This document shows, one piece after another, positions 41,284-49,741 of a stretch of DNA of 64,000 bases; the stretch's first letter is position 1, and every line of letters starts with the position of its first letter. The notes beneath the pieces were generated by a model. The model was not told the origin of the DNA. It did not search any database and was given only the letters and a program-made list of their open reading frames with translations. This DNA is from G963668605 sp963668605 (GTDB taxonomy: Bacteria; Acidobacteriota; Terriglobia; Bryobacterales; Bryobacteraceae): assembly GCA_963668605.1 (NCBI GenBank), contig OY764903.1:2108001-2172000 (forward strand), read 5' to 3'. Made by a program: the position numbers and the translations under genes.

Positions 41284-42342
41284 TCAAACGGCCGCCTTCA
41301 TCACCTCAATGGCGATTGTGGCTACGCGATCTGCCGAAACGCGCGTCATGCAGCGATGATCGATGGGACACTCGCGAAGAAGACACGGACTGCATTCGAC
41401 GGGTTCGCGGATGACACGCGCGAGCGGTCCCGTCGGGCCGGTGCCGATGTGGTCCGTCGCTCCGAAAACAGCCACGGTGGGAACCGCGAGCGCGGAGGCG
41501 ATATGCATCGCACCCGAGTCGTTCGTCAGGAAGACGCGGCAGGCGGCGGCCATCTCGATGAACTCGCGCAAGGTCGTGCCGCCGCCGAAGTTGAACGCCG
41601 TCGTTCCCTGTGCGGTAACGAGAGAGCATACCGATTCGCAGAGATCCCGCTCGTCGGAGGAGCCAAAGATCGCGACACCCGCATCGAGTTCCCGGGCCAG
41701 CCTGACAGCGGTTTCAGCAAAGCGCTCCGGCAGCCAGCGTTTCGCCGTGCCGTAGGCCGCTCCTGGACTGACGCCGATCACGCCGCGATGAAAACCCAGC
41801 GCCTGGAACCGCTGTGCGCCGGCGTCGCAAGCGGCCTTCGCGCCCTCCAGCCGGATGGCTTCGGTGTCCGGCACTCGATCCAGAATTCCCGCACGCTTCA
41901 ACAGTTCGAGATAGTAGTAGCGTTCATGCGCCGGGATCTCGCCGGGCTTCGGAACCGCGATCGCGTCCGTGAGCAGAAATCCGCGGCCATCCCGATTGAA
42001 CCCGATGCGCCGCGGAATACCGGCCATCCAGACAAGTGCCGCGGCTTCGAATGCGTTTTGCAGAAGGATGGCGCAATCGAAGTGCATGCGGCGCAGCTCG
42101 CCGGCCAGGCGCCACTTCGCGGCGAGGTCCCGAGCGCCCCGAGCGCAAGTATAAGGTAGCACCGCGCCGCAGAACGACTCCCGGCCGTAGAGATCCGCCA
42201 CCCAGGGACGCGCCAGCATTGTAATGTGGGCTTGCGGGTAGCGCTCGTGGAGGGCGTGCAGCGCGGGCAGCGACATGACCGCATCGCCGACCCAATTGGT
42301 GGCACGCACAAGAATCCGGCTCGGTGAGAATGCGGGTTGCAC
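41284..42342 (-). CDS. waaF: Lipopolysaccharide heptosyltransferase II
   Basis: A 352-residue GT9 enzyme that adds the second heptose of the LPS inner core. N-terminal signature RILVRATNWVGDAVMSLPAL; central IPRRIGFNRDGRGFLLT; C-terminal donor-site region FLTNDSGAMHIASALAVPTVAVFG and ATDHIGTGP. Four cysteines near CSPCLLRECPIDHRCM match the WaaF tail. It uses a GTG start and is divergent from rfaE2 with a 36-base gap. Confidence 0.93.
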   Translation of the reverse strand: MQPAFSPSRILVRATNWVGDAVMSLPALHALHERYPQAHITMLARPWVADLYGRESFCGAVLPYTCARGARDLAAKWRLAGELRRMHFDCAILLQNAFEAAALVWMAGIPRRIGFNRDGRGFLLTDAIAVPKPGEIPAHERYYYLELLKRAGILDRVPDTEAIRLEGAKAACDAGAQRFQALGFHRGVIGVSPGAAYGTAKRWLPERFAETAVRLARELDAGVAIFGSSDERDLCESVCSLVTAQGTTAFNFGGGTTLREFIEMAAACRVFLTNDSGAMHIASALAVPTVAVFGATDHIGTGPTGPLARVIREPVECSPCLLRECPIDHRCMTRVSADRVATIAIEVMKAAV

Positions 42343-42364
42343 TGCTCTAATGCTAGCAGCCCAC

Positions 42365-42370
42365 TATAAT
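42365..42370 (+). promoter_or_regulatory. -10 box of the rfaE2-mfd transcript
   Basis: A perfect TATAAT. The predicted start is near 42377, two bases before the ATG at 42379, so the mRNA would be essentially leaderless. No -35 at normal spacing. A candidate TTG start at 42370 lies inside the -10 box and is rejected. Confidence 0.45.
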
Positions 42371-42378
42371 TGGATTTC

Positions 42379-42852
42379 ATGGGTAAGTTCTATACGCGAG
42401 AGGAACTGGCGCAAGCACGTGCGAAATGGAAAGCCGCGAACCGGATCGTCGTCTTTACGAACGGCTGCTATGACATTCTCCATCCGGGACATATCCGCCT
42501 GCTCGAAGCGGCGCGTTCGCTCGGCGATATCCTCATTCTGGCGCTCAACACGGATGCGAGCGTCCAAAGATTGAAGGGGCCTAAGCGCCCAATGATCTCC
42601 CAGGAGGAGCGGGCCGCACTTGCCGTCGAACTGCAGGCCGTGGATGCGGTCACGTTTTTCGATGAGGATACACCCCGCGAATTGATCGCCGCGATTTTGC
42701 CCGACATCCTGGTGAAGGGCGCTGACTGGTCGCATTGGATTGCCGGCCGCGAAGAGGTGGAAGCAGCCGGCGGCAAGGTATTTGCGCTCCCGCTGGAACC
42801 GGGCTACTCCACCACCGGCATCGTCGAAGAGATCCTGGCGCGCGAACCTTGA
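42379..42852 (+). CDS. rfaE2: D-glycero-beta-D-manno-heptose 1-phosphate adenylyltransferase
   Basis: A 157-residue nucleotidyltransferase that makes ADP-heptose, the donor for the neighbouring heptosyltransferases. The signature FTNGCYDILHPGHIRLLEAA contains the H-x-G-H motif (near residue 31-34), followed by LALNTDASVQRLKGP, and ISQEERAALAVELQAVD. It corresponds to the C-terminal half of the fused HldE; the kinase half (HldE1) is not in the window. Its TGA stop overlaps the TTG start of mfd. Confidence 0.93.
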   Translation: MGKFYTREELAQARAKWKAANRIVVFTNGCYDILHPGHIRLLEAARSLGDILILALNTDASVQRLKGPKRPMISQEERAALAVELQAVDAVTFFDEDTPRELIAAILPDILVKGADWSHWIAGREEVEAAGGKVFALPLEPGYSTTGIVEEILAREP

Positions 42853-45800
42853 ATCACTCAGCCATTCGCGAACTGCTGCAGTCGTTGGGCCGCGATCCCT
42901 CGTTGCAGATGGCCGTGCGTGCGATCGCGCAGGAACCGCCGCGCACCGTCTCCCTGTCCGGCTTGAACCTCACGGCGAAAGCGCTCTACCTCGTCATTCT
43001 TTCGCAGCAGATCGAGCGGCAGATTCTGCTCGTGGTAGACGGCAACAAGCAGGCTGAAGCCATCTCCGAACTGGTTGAAACCTTCTTTGAACTTCTTGTT
43101 GCCAGCGAGAACGCGCCGCGGCCGCAGACCATACCAGCACTCGACGTGCTGCCGTCGCAACATCTGTCTCCGCACTCCGCCATCGGCGAACAACGCGCCA
43201 TCGGATTGTGGAGGCTGGCCTCGGAGCGAGTGCCGCTCACAATCACGCCGGTCTCCGCGGCGCTGCTGCGGACACAGCCCGCCGATTTCTACCGCCGGCT
43301 GGCGCTGACGCTCCGCGCCGGCGACGAAATCCCTCTGGAGGATCTGGTCGCGCATCTCGAAAGCATAGGCTACGAAAAGCGCGAACCGGTTGAGATGGTC
43401 GGCGAGTACTCCGTGCGCGGCGGCATTCTCGACATCTTCCCCGCGGAGTCCGAAAAGCCCGTTCGCATCGAACTCTTCGGCGACACGATCGAAGAGATGC
43501 GCCGCTTCGAGGTGGCGACGCAGCGCTCCGCTCTTAAGATTACGGAGTGCCAGATTCTGCCTCTGTTGGAATGTCCGCGCCCGCGCGGCTCGGCTGACGT
43601 TGCCATGGAGCCCGGTTGGGAATTCCGCTCGGCCGCGGCACGACCCGGCACGGCCTCGATCTTCGACATGCTCGACAACCCGCTCATCGTGATCGACGAG
43701 CCCGAGGCGGTGGCCAGCGCTGCGAAGCGGCTTTGGGTCCGCCTGGAAGAGCCAGGCATGCAAGAGCCAGTCAAAGATTTTGAGATCCCGCCGGACGACA
43801 TCTTCTTCCAATGGGACGAACTCGCGGCGAAGATGGCGCCGGGGCTTTCGCTCCGCGAATTGGAACTGGGCGAAGACGGAATTCACATCGCCACGCGGCC
43901 GTCGATGGCCTTCCACGGCAAATTGCAGGTGGCGCTGGCCGAGGCGAGCTCTTTGATCGACGAAGGCTACCGCGTCGTATTCTTTTCTCCTTCGGCCGGA
44001 GAAGTCGAGCGGCTCGCCGACGTCTGCCAGGAATATGGCGTCCCATTCCAACTCGGCATGGAGACTTCGCGCGCAACGCCGCAGTATCTCGCGGAGCGGG
44101 CCTACCTGGGCAGTTCCATGGCCAGCGCGTTTCTGGTGAAGGGCGGAGTGCGGCACGGCGTGACCCTGCCGGAATCGAGGATCGCGATCTTTGGATCCGA
44201 GGATCTGTTCGACGCCTCCGAACTGGTCGCGCGCCCCGCTGCGAAGCGCTCGCAATTGGCGGCCTTCACCTCCGACATGGCCGATCTGAAACCGGGCGAT
44301 TTCGTCGTGCACAGTGAGCATGGCATCGCGCGCTTCATCGGCCTGCGCGAAATCGGGCAGGGCGAACACAAAGACGATTTCATGTTGCTCGAGTACGCCG
44401 GCGACGCCAAGCTCTATGTGCCGCTTTCCCGTCTCGACCTGGTTCAGAAGTTCCGCGGCGCCGGCGAAGGCGCTCCACCGCTCGACCGCCTGGGCGGCGC
44501 AACATGGAAGCGCACAAAGAGCCGTGTCAAGGCAAAGATGCGCGACATGGCCGACGAGTTGATCAAGCTCTACGCCGCGCGAAAGATGGCGGAAGGCTTC
44601 ACGTTTTCGAGCGACAGCAACTGGCAGCGGGAATTCGAAGACTCTTTCGACTTCACACCGACCACGGACCAGATCAGCGCGGTTCAGGACATCAAGCGCG
44701 ACATGGAGAGTCCGCAACCCATGGACCGCCTGCTGTGTGGCGACGTCGGTTTCGGAAAGACCGAAGTGGCGATGCGTGCGGCCTTCAAGGCTTTAGGTGA
44801 CGGCAAGCAAGTTGCTATTCTCGCTCCGACGACGGTCCTATCGTTTCAGCACTACGAAACATTCCGCCGGCGTTTTGCTCCGTTCCCGGTCGTGATTGAT
44901 TTGCTCAGCCGTTTTCGTTCGCCGAAGGAGAGCAAAGCGGTCATCGAAGAGGTGGCTCACGGCAAGGTCGATATCCTGGTGGGCACCCACCGGCTGCTCT
45001 CGAAGGATGTCGAGTTTCGCGATCTTGGCCTGTTGATCGTCGACGAGGAGCAGCGCTTCGGTGTGCGGCACAAAGAGCAACTGAAAAAGCTCAAGCACAA
45101 TGTCGACGTGCTCACGATGAGTGCTACGCCGATCCCGCGCACGCTGCACATGTCGCTGCTGGGATTGCGCGACATGTCGGTGATTGAGACGCCTCCAAAG
45201 GACCGGCTTTCCATACACACCGTGGTGGCGCATTACCACAATGATCTGATTAAGTCCGCCATCGAGCAGGAGCTTGGCCGCGGAGGCCAGGTCTACTTTG
45301 TCCACAATCGCGTCGACAGCATTTGGATGCGTGCGGCTGCGATCCAGGAGATGATTCCGAATTGCCGCGTCGGCGTCGGCCACGGCCAGATGGGAGAGGA
45401 TGCACTCGAGAAAGTTCTGCTCGGGTTCATGCGGCACGAGTACGACGTGTTCGTGTGCACCACGATCGTCGAAAACGGCCTCGACATTCCCCTTGCCAAC
45501 ACGATGATCATCGAGAACGCGGAGCGCTACGGGCTTTCCGAGTTGTACCAGCTCCGCGGCCGCGTCGGGCGTTCCAACAGGCGCGCCTACGCCTACCTGC
45601 TCGTTCCGCCGGACACCGAGTTGAGCGAGGTCGCGCGCAAACGCCTGGCTGCACTAAAAGAGTTCAGCGACCTCGGCGCGGGATTCAAGATCGCAGCGCT
45701 CGACCTGGAACTGCGCGGCGCGGGAAATCTCCTGGGCGGTGAACAGCATGGGCATATCGCGGTTGTCGGATTCGAGACTTACGTCCGCCTGCTCGAGGAA

Positions 45801-46271
45801 ACGGTCCAGGAATTGAAAGGCGAGGAGGTCCCGCTCCAGATTCACTCGACGCTCAATCTCGGTCTGGATCTGCGCATTCCGCTCGATTACATCGCGGACG
45901 AGCATCAGCGCTTGCGTTACTACAAGCGAATCGCGGATGCTCATGACCGCGAACACGCCGACAAAATTCTGGATGAGGTCAGAGACCGGTATGGCGATCC
46001 TCCGGAAAAGCTGCGGAACCTGATCGAGTTCTCACTGCTGAAGACAAAGGCGGAGAGGCTCGGCGTCGAATCGATCGAGCGGCGGCACGGCCTGCTGAAC
46101 GTGAAATTCCATTCGAGCGCGCGGGTCGATCCAGCGGCGCTGATGCGGCTGGTGGGCAATACGGCCGGCGCGCAGTTCACTCCGGCGGGCGTCCTGCGTC
46201 TTCCCTTCGATCCCGCGCAGACCCCGGCGGAGCTGTTGGCGTTTCTCGGTGCGAGCTTCGCCGCGCTTTGA
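42849..46271 (+). CDS. mfd: Transcription-repair coupling factor
   Basis: A 1140-residue DNA translocase that removes stalled RNA polymerase and recruits UvrA. It starts at TTG 42849 (MNHSAIRELL), overlapping the rfaE2 stop; upstream extension is a shadow. Domains in order: UvrB-like region (about 1-450, with EYSVRGGILDIFPA), RNA-polymerase-interaction CarD-like domain (near 475, KPGDFVVHSEHGIARFIGL), RecG-like helicase with Walker A LLCGDVGFGKTEVAMRAA (near 630), DEEQRFG box, TMSATPIPRTLHMSL, and ENGLDIPLANTMIIENAERYGL, LYQLRGRVGRS, then a C-terminal TRCF domain. Length is normal. Confidence 0.96.
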   Translation: MNHSAIRELLQSLGRDPSLQMAVRAIAQEPPRTVSLSGLNLTAKALYLVILSQQIERQILLVVDGNKQAEAISELVETFFELLVASENAPRPQTIPALDVLPSQHLSPHSAIGEQRAIGLWRLASERVPLTITPVSAALLRTQPADFYRRLALTLRAGDEIPLEDLVAHLESIGYEKREPVEMVGEYSVRGGILDIFPAESEKPVRIELFGDTIEEMRRFEVATQRSALKITECQILPLLECPRPRGSADVAMEPGWEFRSAAARPGTASIFDMLDNPLIVIDEPEAVASAAKRLWVRLEEPGMQEPVKDFEIPPDDIFFQWDELAAKMAPGLSLRELELGEDGIHIATRPSMAFHGKLQVALAEASSLIDEGYRVVFFSPSAGEVERLADVCQEYGVPFQLGMETSRATPQYLAERAYLGSSMASAFLVKGGVRHGVTLPESRIAIFGSEDLFDASELVARPAAKRSQLAAFTSDMADLKPGDFVVHSEHGIARFIGLREIGQGEHKDDFMLLEYAGDAKLYVPLSRLDLVQKFRGAGEGAPPLDRLGGATWKRTKSRVKAKMRDMADELIKLYAARKMAEGFTFSSDSNWQREFEDSFDFTPTTDQISAVQDIKRDMESPQPMDRLLCGDVGFGKTEVAMRAAFKALGDGKQVAILAPTTVLSFQHYETFRRRFAPFPVVIDLLSRFRSPKESKAVIEEVAHGKVDILVGTHRLLSKDVEFRDLGLLIVDEEQRFGVRHKEQLKKLKHNVDVLTMSATPIPRTLHMSLLGLRDMSVIETPPKDRLSIHTVVAHYHNDLIKSAIEQELGRGGQVYFVHNRVDSIWMRAAAIQEMIPNCRVGVGHGQMGEDALEKVLLGFMRHEYDVFVCTTIVENGLDIPLANTMIIENAERYGLSELYQLRGRVGRSNRRAYAYLLVPPDTELSEVARKRLAALKEFSDLGAGFKIAALDLELRGAGNLLGGEQHGHIAVVGFETYVRLLEETVQELKGEEVPLQIHSTLNLGLDLRIPLDYIADEHQRLRYYKRIADAHDREHADKILDEVRDRYGDPPEKLRNLIEFSLLKTKAERLGVESIERRHGLLNVKFHSSARVDPAALMRLVGNTAGAQFTPAGVLRLPFDPAQTPAELLAFLGASFAAL

Positions 46272-46306
46272 CCCGCTTGCGCCCTGCGGCGTGCAGGCGC
46301 TTAGTG

Positions 46307-46312
46307 GATAAT
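46307..46312 (+). promoter_or_regulatory. -10 box of the SurA-like gene
   Basis: GATAAT preceded by TG (extended -10 TGGATAAT), with a predicted start near 46319 and an ATG at 46321. No Shine-Dalgarno and no -35 at normal spacing. Confidence 0.35.
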
Positions 46313-46320
46313 AGAAGCGT

Positions 46321-47493
46321 ATGAAGTATCCCAGTTCTCTACTGTGCGCGGCTGCGCTATGTGCGTCTGCCGTCTTGGCGGACACCATGGTGGTCGAAGA
46401 AATCATCGCCAAGGTGAACGGCGAGATCATTACGCGCTCCGAGCTTGATCGCTCCCGCAAACTGATCGAGGCGGAGTTGAAACAGCGGGGTCTCAAAGGC
46501 TCGGCGCTCGACCAGGCAAAGAAGGAACGCGAGGGCGACATCCTCCGCGACCGCATCGACCAGTTGCTCCTGGTGAGTCGCGCCAAGGAGATGAACATAA
46601 ATGTCGACAGCGAACTGAGCAAGTATCTCGCGGACATTCAGCTTCAAAACAAGATCGCCGATCAGGACAAATTCCAGGCTTGGATTCGTGAGCAATCGGG
46701 CACGCCGTTTGAGGACTTCAAGGCGGAGACGCGCAACAGCATGCTCACGCAAAGGGTCATTCGCCAGGAAGTGGGCGATAAGGTCCGCATACCCAAGCCC
46801 GAGATCGAGAAGTACTACAACGAACACAAGACTGAGTTCCTGCGCGAGGAGAAGTTGTATCTGCGCGAGATTCTGGTCTCGACGGAGAACAAGGATGCGG
46901 CTGGCGTGGCGGCAGCGGAGAAGAAGGCTAAGGATTTGGTGGCTCGAGTCCGGAAGGGCGAGAAGTTCCCGGAACTGGCTCGCGACAATTCCGACTCCGC
47001 GACGGCGCCGCAGGGTGGAGAGATGGGTGGCTGGAAGAAGGGTGAACTCGATCCCCAGATCGAAAAGCTGATTTGGGAACAGTCCAGAAACTACGTCACG
47101 GATCCCATCAAGCGCCCGAATGGCTTCTTGATTCTGCGCGTGGAAGAGCACCAGAAGGCCGGCCAGGCGACTCTCGAAGAAGCGGAGCCGGAAATCACGG
47201 AGGTCCTGTACCGCCCCCTGTTCCAGCCGAAAATTCGCGAGTTCCTTACGCGGCTGCGCCAGGAATCGTTCCTCGAGATCCGCGAAGGATACGTGGATAC
47301 GTCCGCCGCGCCCGGAAAGAGCACAAAGTGGAGCGATCCGGCTCAATTGAAACCGGAAACGGTTTCAAAGGAAGAGGTTCAAAACCGGGCTCACCGCAAG
47401 AAGCTTCTTTGGATCGTGCCCATTCCGGGAACAAAGACCAAGTCGAGTGGCGCTGTTAAAGTGGTCGACTCCACTACCAAGAAGGCGAAATAG
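46321..47493 (+). CDS. SurA-like periplasmic peptidyl-prolyl isomerase/chaperone
   Basis: A 390-residue exported protein. A signal peptide ends near VLADTM (residue 21). The SurA N-terminal chaperone domain (about 25-170) has IIAKVNGEIITRSELDRSRKLIE, and the parvulin (PpiC) domain spans about 178-285 with EKLYLREILVSTE and GGEMGGWKKGELDP. The C-terminal part (about 290-390) is charged and ends in a KKAK-rich tail. SurA proteins fold outer-membrane proteins, which fits the two TonB receptors in the window. Confidence 0.9.
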   Translation: MKYPSSLLCAAALCASAVLADTMVVEEIIAKVNGEIITRSELDRSRKLIEAELKQRGLKGSALDQAKKEREGDILRDRIDQLLLVSRAKEMNINVDSELSKYLADIQLQNKIADQDKFQAWIREQSGTPFEDFKAETRNSMLTQRVIRQEVGDKVRIPKPEIEKYYNEHKTEFLREEKLYLREILVSTENKDAAGVAAAEKKAKDLVARVRKGEKFPELARDNSDSATAPQGGEMGGWKKGELDPQIEKLIWEQSRNYVTDPIKRPNGFLILRVEEHQKAGQATLEEAEPEITEVLYRPLFQPKIREFLTRLRQESFLEIREGYVDTSAAPGKSTKWSDPAQLKPETVSKEEVQNRAHRKKLLWIVPIPGTKTKSSGAVKVVDSTTKKAK

Positions 47494-47502
47494 AGTAGCC
47501 GG

Positions 47503-48600
47503 ATGAAAGAGCCCTTCGTTTCCGACTTGCAGCCGAACCAGCCCCTCGCCGGAGTGTTCCTCGTGCAAGCCAAGGACGTCCGCCAGAAGAAATCCGGCGA
47601 GCCTTACCTCTCGCTGCAACTGGCCGACAAGAGCGGTGAGATCGAAGCGAAGATGTGGGATAACGCGGCTGAGGTCGCCGGCTCCTTCGAACGCGATGAC
47701 TTCGTGAAGCTCAAGGGCGTGACGCAGATTTATCAGAACCGGCTTCAGGTCACCATCCACAAGATGATCCGAATCGAAGATTCGGAAGTGGATCTCGCCG
47801 ATTTCTTCCCGGCATCTCTACGGAATCTCGACGAGATGCTTGCCGAGTTGCGCGGAATCATCGCTGAAATGACGGATGACGATTTCCGGTCGCTGATGAA
47901 TCTGTTCTTCTCCGATGAGGAATTCACCGAACGCTACAAGACCGCGCCAGCCGCAAAGTCGATCCACCACGCGTGGTTGGGAGGGCTCATCGAACACGTT
48001 CTTTCACTGTGCACCCTCGCGAAATTCACCGCGCGCCATTACCAGCAGATCGATCTTGACTTGTTGTTGGCGGGCATCATCCTACACGACGTCGGGAAGG
48101 TCGATGAACTGAGCTACGAGCGCGGCTTCTACTATTCCGACGAAGGACAACTGCTTGGCCACATCTTCATCGGACTCCGTATGATGGATGAAAGGCTCCA
48201 TTCACTCCCCGATTTCCCGGCTTCCAAACGTATGCTGCTGGCGCACATGATCCTTAGCCATAATGGGCAGATCGAGTTCGGCTCGCCGAAGCTGCCGCTC
48301 TTCCCGGAGGCCCTGCTGCTGCACCATCTCGATAATATGGATTCAAAGATGGAGTGCATGCGCGCCACGGCTATGAAGGACAATCATGTCGAAGGAAACT
48401 GGACCTCGTTCAGCACTCCCCTCGCGCGCGCAGTTTTGAAAAAGCAGCGCTTCGTCGAGGGTGATCGCGCGCCAGCCTCCGTCGCGCCCACGATTCCCCC
48501 GGCTACAAGCTCATCGGAAACGACGAAGCCGAATCGCGGCGCTTCGGCACGGGACTCTGTTTTTGGCGCAAAGCTCCAGCAGGCGCTAGGGAAAAACTGA
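47503..48600 (+). CDS. YhaM-family 3'-5' exoribonuclease (OB + HD domains)
   Basis: A 365-residue protein with an N-terminal OB-fold nucleic-acid-binding domain (about 14-90, GVFLVQAKDVRQKKSGEPYLSLQL) and an HD domain (about 150-280): HHAWLGGLIEHVLSLC, IILHDVGKVDEL (metal-binding H-D) and AHMILSHNGQIEFGSPKLPLFPEALLLHHLDNMDSK. This is the layout of Bacillus YhaM/Cbf1, which degrades RNA and DNA from the 3' end. The tail after 300 is low complexity. It lies 9 bases after the SurA-like gene. Confidence 0.88.
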   Translation: MKEPFVSDLQPNQPLAGVFLVQAKDVRQKKSGEPYLSLQLADKSGEIEAKMWDNAAEVAGSFERDDFVKLKGVTQIYQNRLQVTIHKMIRIEDSEVDLADFFPASLRNLDEMLAELRGIIAEMTDDDFRSLMNLFFSDEEFTERYKTAPAAKSIHHAWLGGLIEHVLSLCTLAKFTARHYQQIDLDLLLAGIILHDVGKVDELSYERGFYYSDEGQLLGHIFIGLRMMDERLHSLPDFPASKRMLLAHMILSHNGQIEFGSPKLPLFPEALLLHHLDNMDSKMECMRATAMKDNHVEGNWTSFSTPLARAVLKKQRFVEGDRAPASVAPTIPPATSSSETTKPNRGASARDSVFGAKLQQALGKN

Positions 48601-48602
48601 CC

Positions 48603-49022
48603 ATGCGCAAGTCCAGCCCACCTCGTGAGATCCCGCCGCCACTTGAACTCGAATGCCTGAAGGTCCTCTGGCGCTTGGGAGAAGGCAATGTCAACGGCGT
48701 CCGTGAGATTCTGCTCGAGCACCGCAATCTAGCATATACAACTGTGATGACGTTGCTCGATCGTCTCGTACGCAGAGGTGCAGCCACACGGCGCAAGAGC
48801 GGCCGGTCCTTTGTTTATTCACCCCTCGTCAGCCGCGATACACTGCGCAACGCTGCACTGCGCGAACTGGCCGATTCACTTTTTGATGGATCTGTGGATG
48901 CCCTGCTCGCCCATTGCCACGGTGGCAACTCGTTGCCTCCGGTCCAAGTCGCCGCTCCGGCCGCAGACTTCCCGCCGTCCGCGCCGGCTGCTGATGAGCG
49001 GCTCGACACGGCACTGCTGTAG
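48603..49022 (+). CDS. BlaI/MecI/CopY-family transcriptional repressor
   Basis: A 139-residue winged-helix repressor. The DNA-binding part has PLELECLKVLWRLGEGNVNGVREILLEHRNLAYTTVMTLLDRLVRRGAATRRKSGRSFVYSP, with key recognition helix AYTTVMTLLDRL (about residues 43-54). The C-terminal part (about 75-139) would dimerise. BlaI repressors are usually paired with a BlaR-type sensor peptidase; none is next door. It starts 2 bases after the nuclease gene, so it is cotranscribed with it. Confidence 0.88.
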   Translation: MRKSSPPREIPPPLELECLKVLWRLGEGNVNGVREILLEHRNLAYTTVMTLLDRLVRRGAATRRKSGRSFVYSPLVSRDTLRNAALRELADSLFDGSVDALLAHCHGGNSLPPVQVAAPAADFPPSAPAADERLDTALL

Positions 49023-49052
49023 CATCCAGCCAAGTCCATGTAACTGACTTAA

Positions 49053-49703
49053 CTACTCTTGTCCGAAGATGGACGAGGCAACCGGGAAACCCTCGGACTT
49101 CCAACACACACCCCGCGACCGTAGCGCGGCCGTGAGTTGTTCGAGCGACTTAAACTGGACGGCATCCAGTCCTGCCTCTTTCGCAGCCGTAACATTCGAT
49201 TCGATGTCATCTACGAAGAAGCACTCCTCCGCAATGCACCTCGCACGTCGAACCGCTTCCTGATAAATCAGCGGCGACGGCTTCATCGCCTTCACTTCGA
49301 AGGAAAGCACGAAATCATCGAAATGACGAAAGTGCGGGTATGTCTCGCGCAGCATCTCGAAATGCAGGGCGTTGGTGTTCGATAGCAGCATCACGCGGTA
49401 ATTTGGCCGTAATGCGGCAATCAGTTCCTCAGGAATCAGGGTCTCAGAGAAGAAGATACTGCTCCACAATCTCCGGAAGACCGCTTCATCCACCTTCATT
49501 TCAAGCAGGACCGAAAGTTCCCTTATAAAGTCGCCGCTTTCGATGGCTCCGGCCTCGAATCGATGCACAAGGTCCGTGCTCCATATCCGCCTTCGAATCT
49601 CAGGGGCTGGGAACGGACAGTGCGACTCCATAGCCGCGTACGCCCTAGAGAAATCAAACGGCACGATCACATTTCCGAGGTCGAAAATAATGGACTTAGT
49701 CAT
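49053..49703 (-). CDS. HAD-superfamily hydrolase (YihX-like)
   Basis: A 216-residue HAD phosphatase, started at the ATG at 49703 (MTKSIIFDLGNV). Motif I IIFDLGNVIVPFD has the usual second aspartate replaced (DLGNV), as in several YihX-type haloacid dehalogenase-like enzymes; motif II is MLLSNTNALH near residue 108; motif III lysine is in EVKAMKPSPLIYQ; motif IV is CFFVDDIESNVTAAKEAGL near 175. The target is unknown. It is codirectional with, and lies directly downstream of, the phage structural genes. Confidence 0.88.
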   Translation of the reverse strand: MTKSIIFDLGNVIVPFDFSRAYAAMESHCPFPAPEIRRRIWSTDLVHRFEAGAIESGDFIRELSVLLEMKVDEAVFRRLWSSIFFSETLIPEELIAALRPNYRVMLLSNTNALHFEMLRETYPHFRHFDDFVLSFEVKAMKPSPLIYQEAVRRARCIAEECFFVDDIESNVTAAKEAGLDAVQFKSLEQLTAALRSRGVCWKSEGFPVASSIFGQE

Positions 49704-49741
49704 TGTGGCAGGTGGCACTTACTATCCTAACCCAACGAGGC

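Noticed and set aside
42858..44717. A 619-codon open frame on the minus strand opposite mfd
   Set aside because: It is antisense to a certain gene, has no recognisable domain and arises from GC-rich codon bias.
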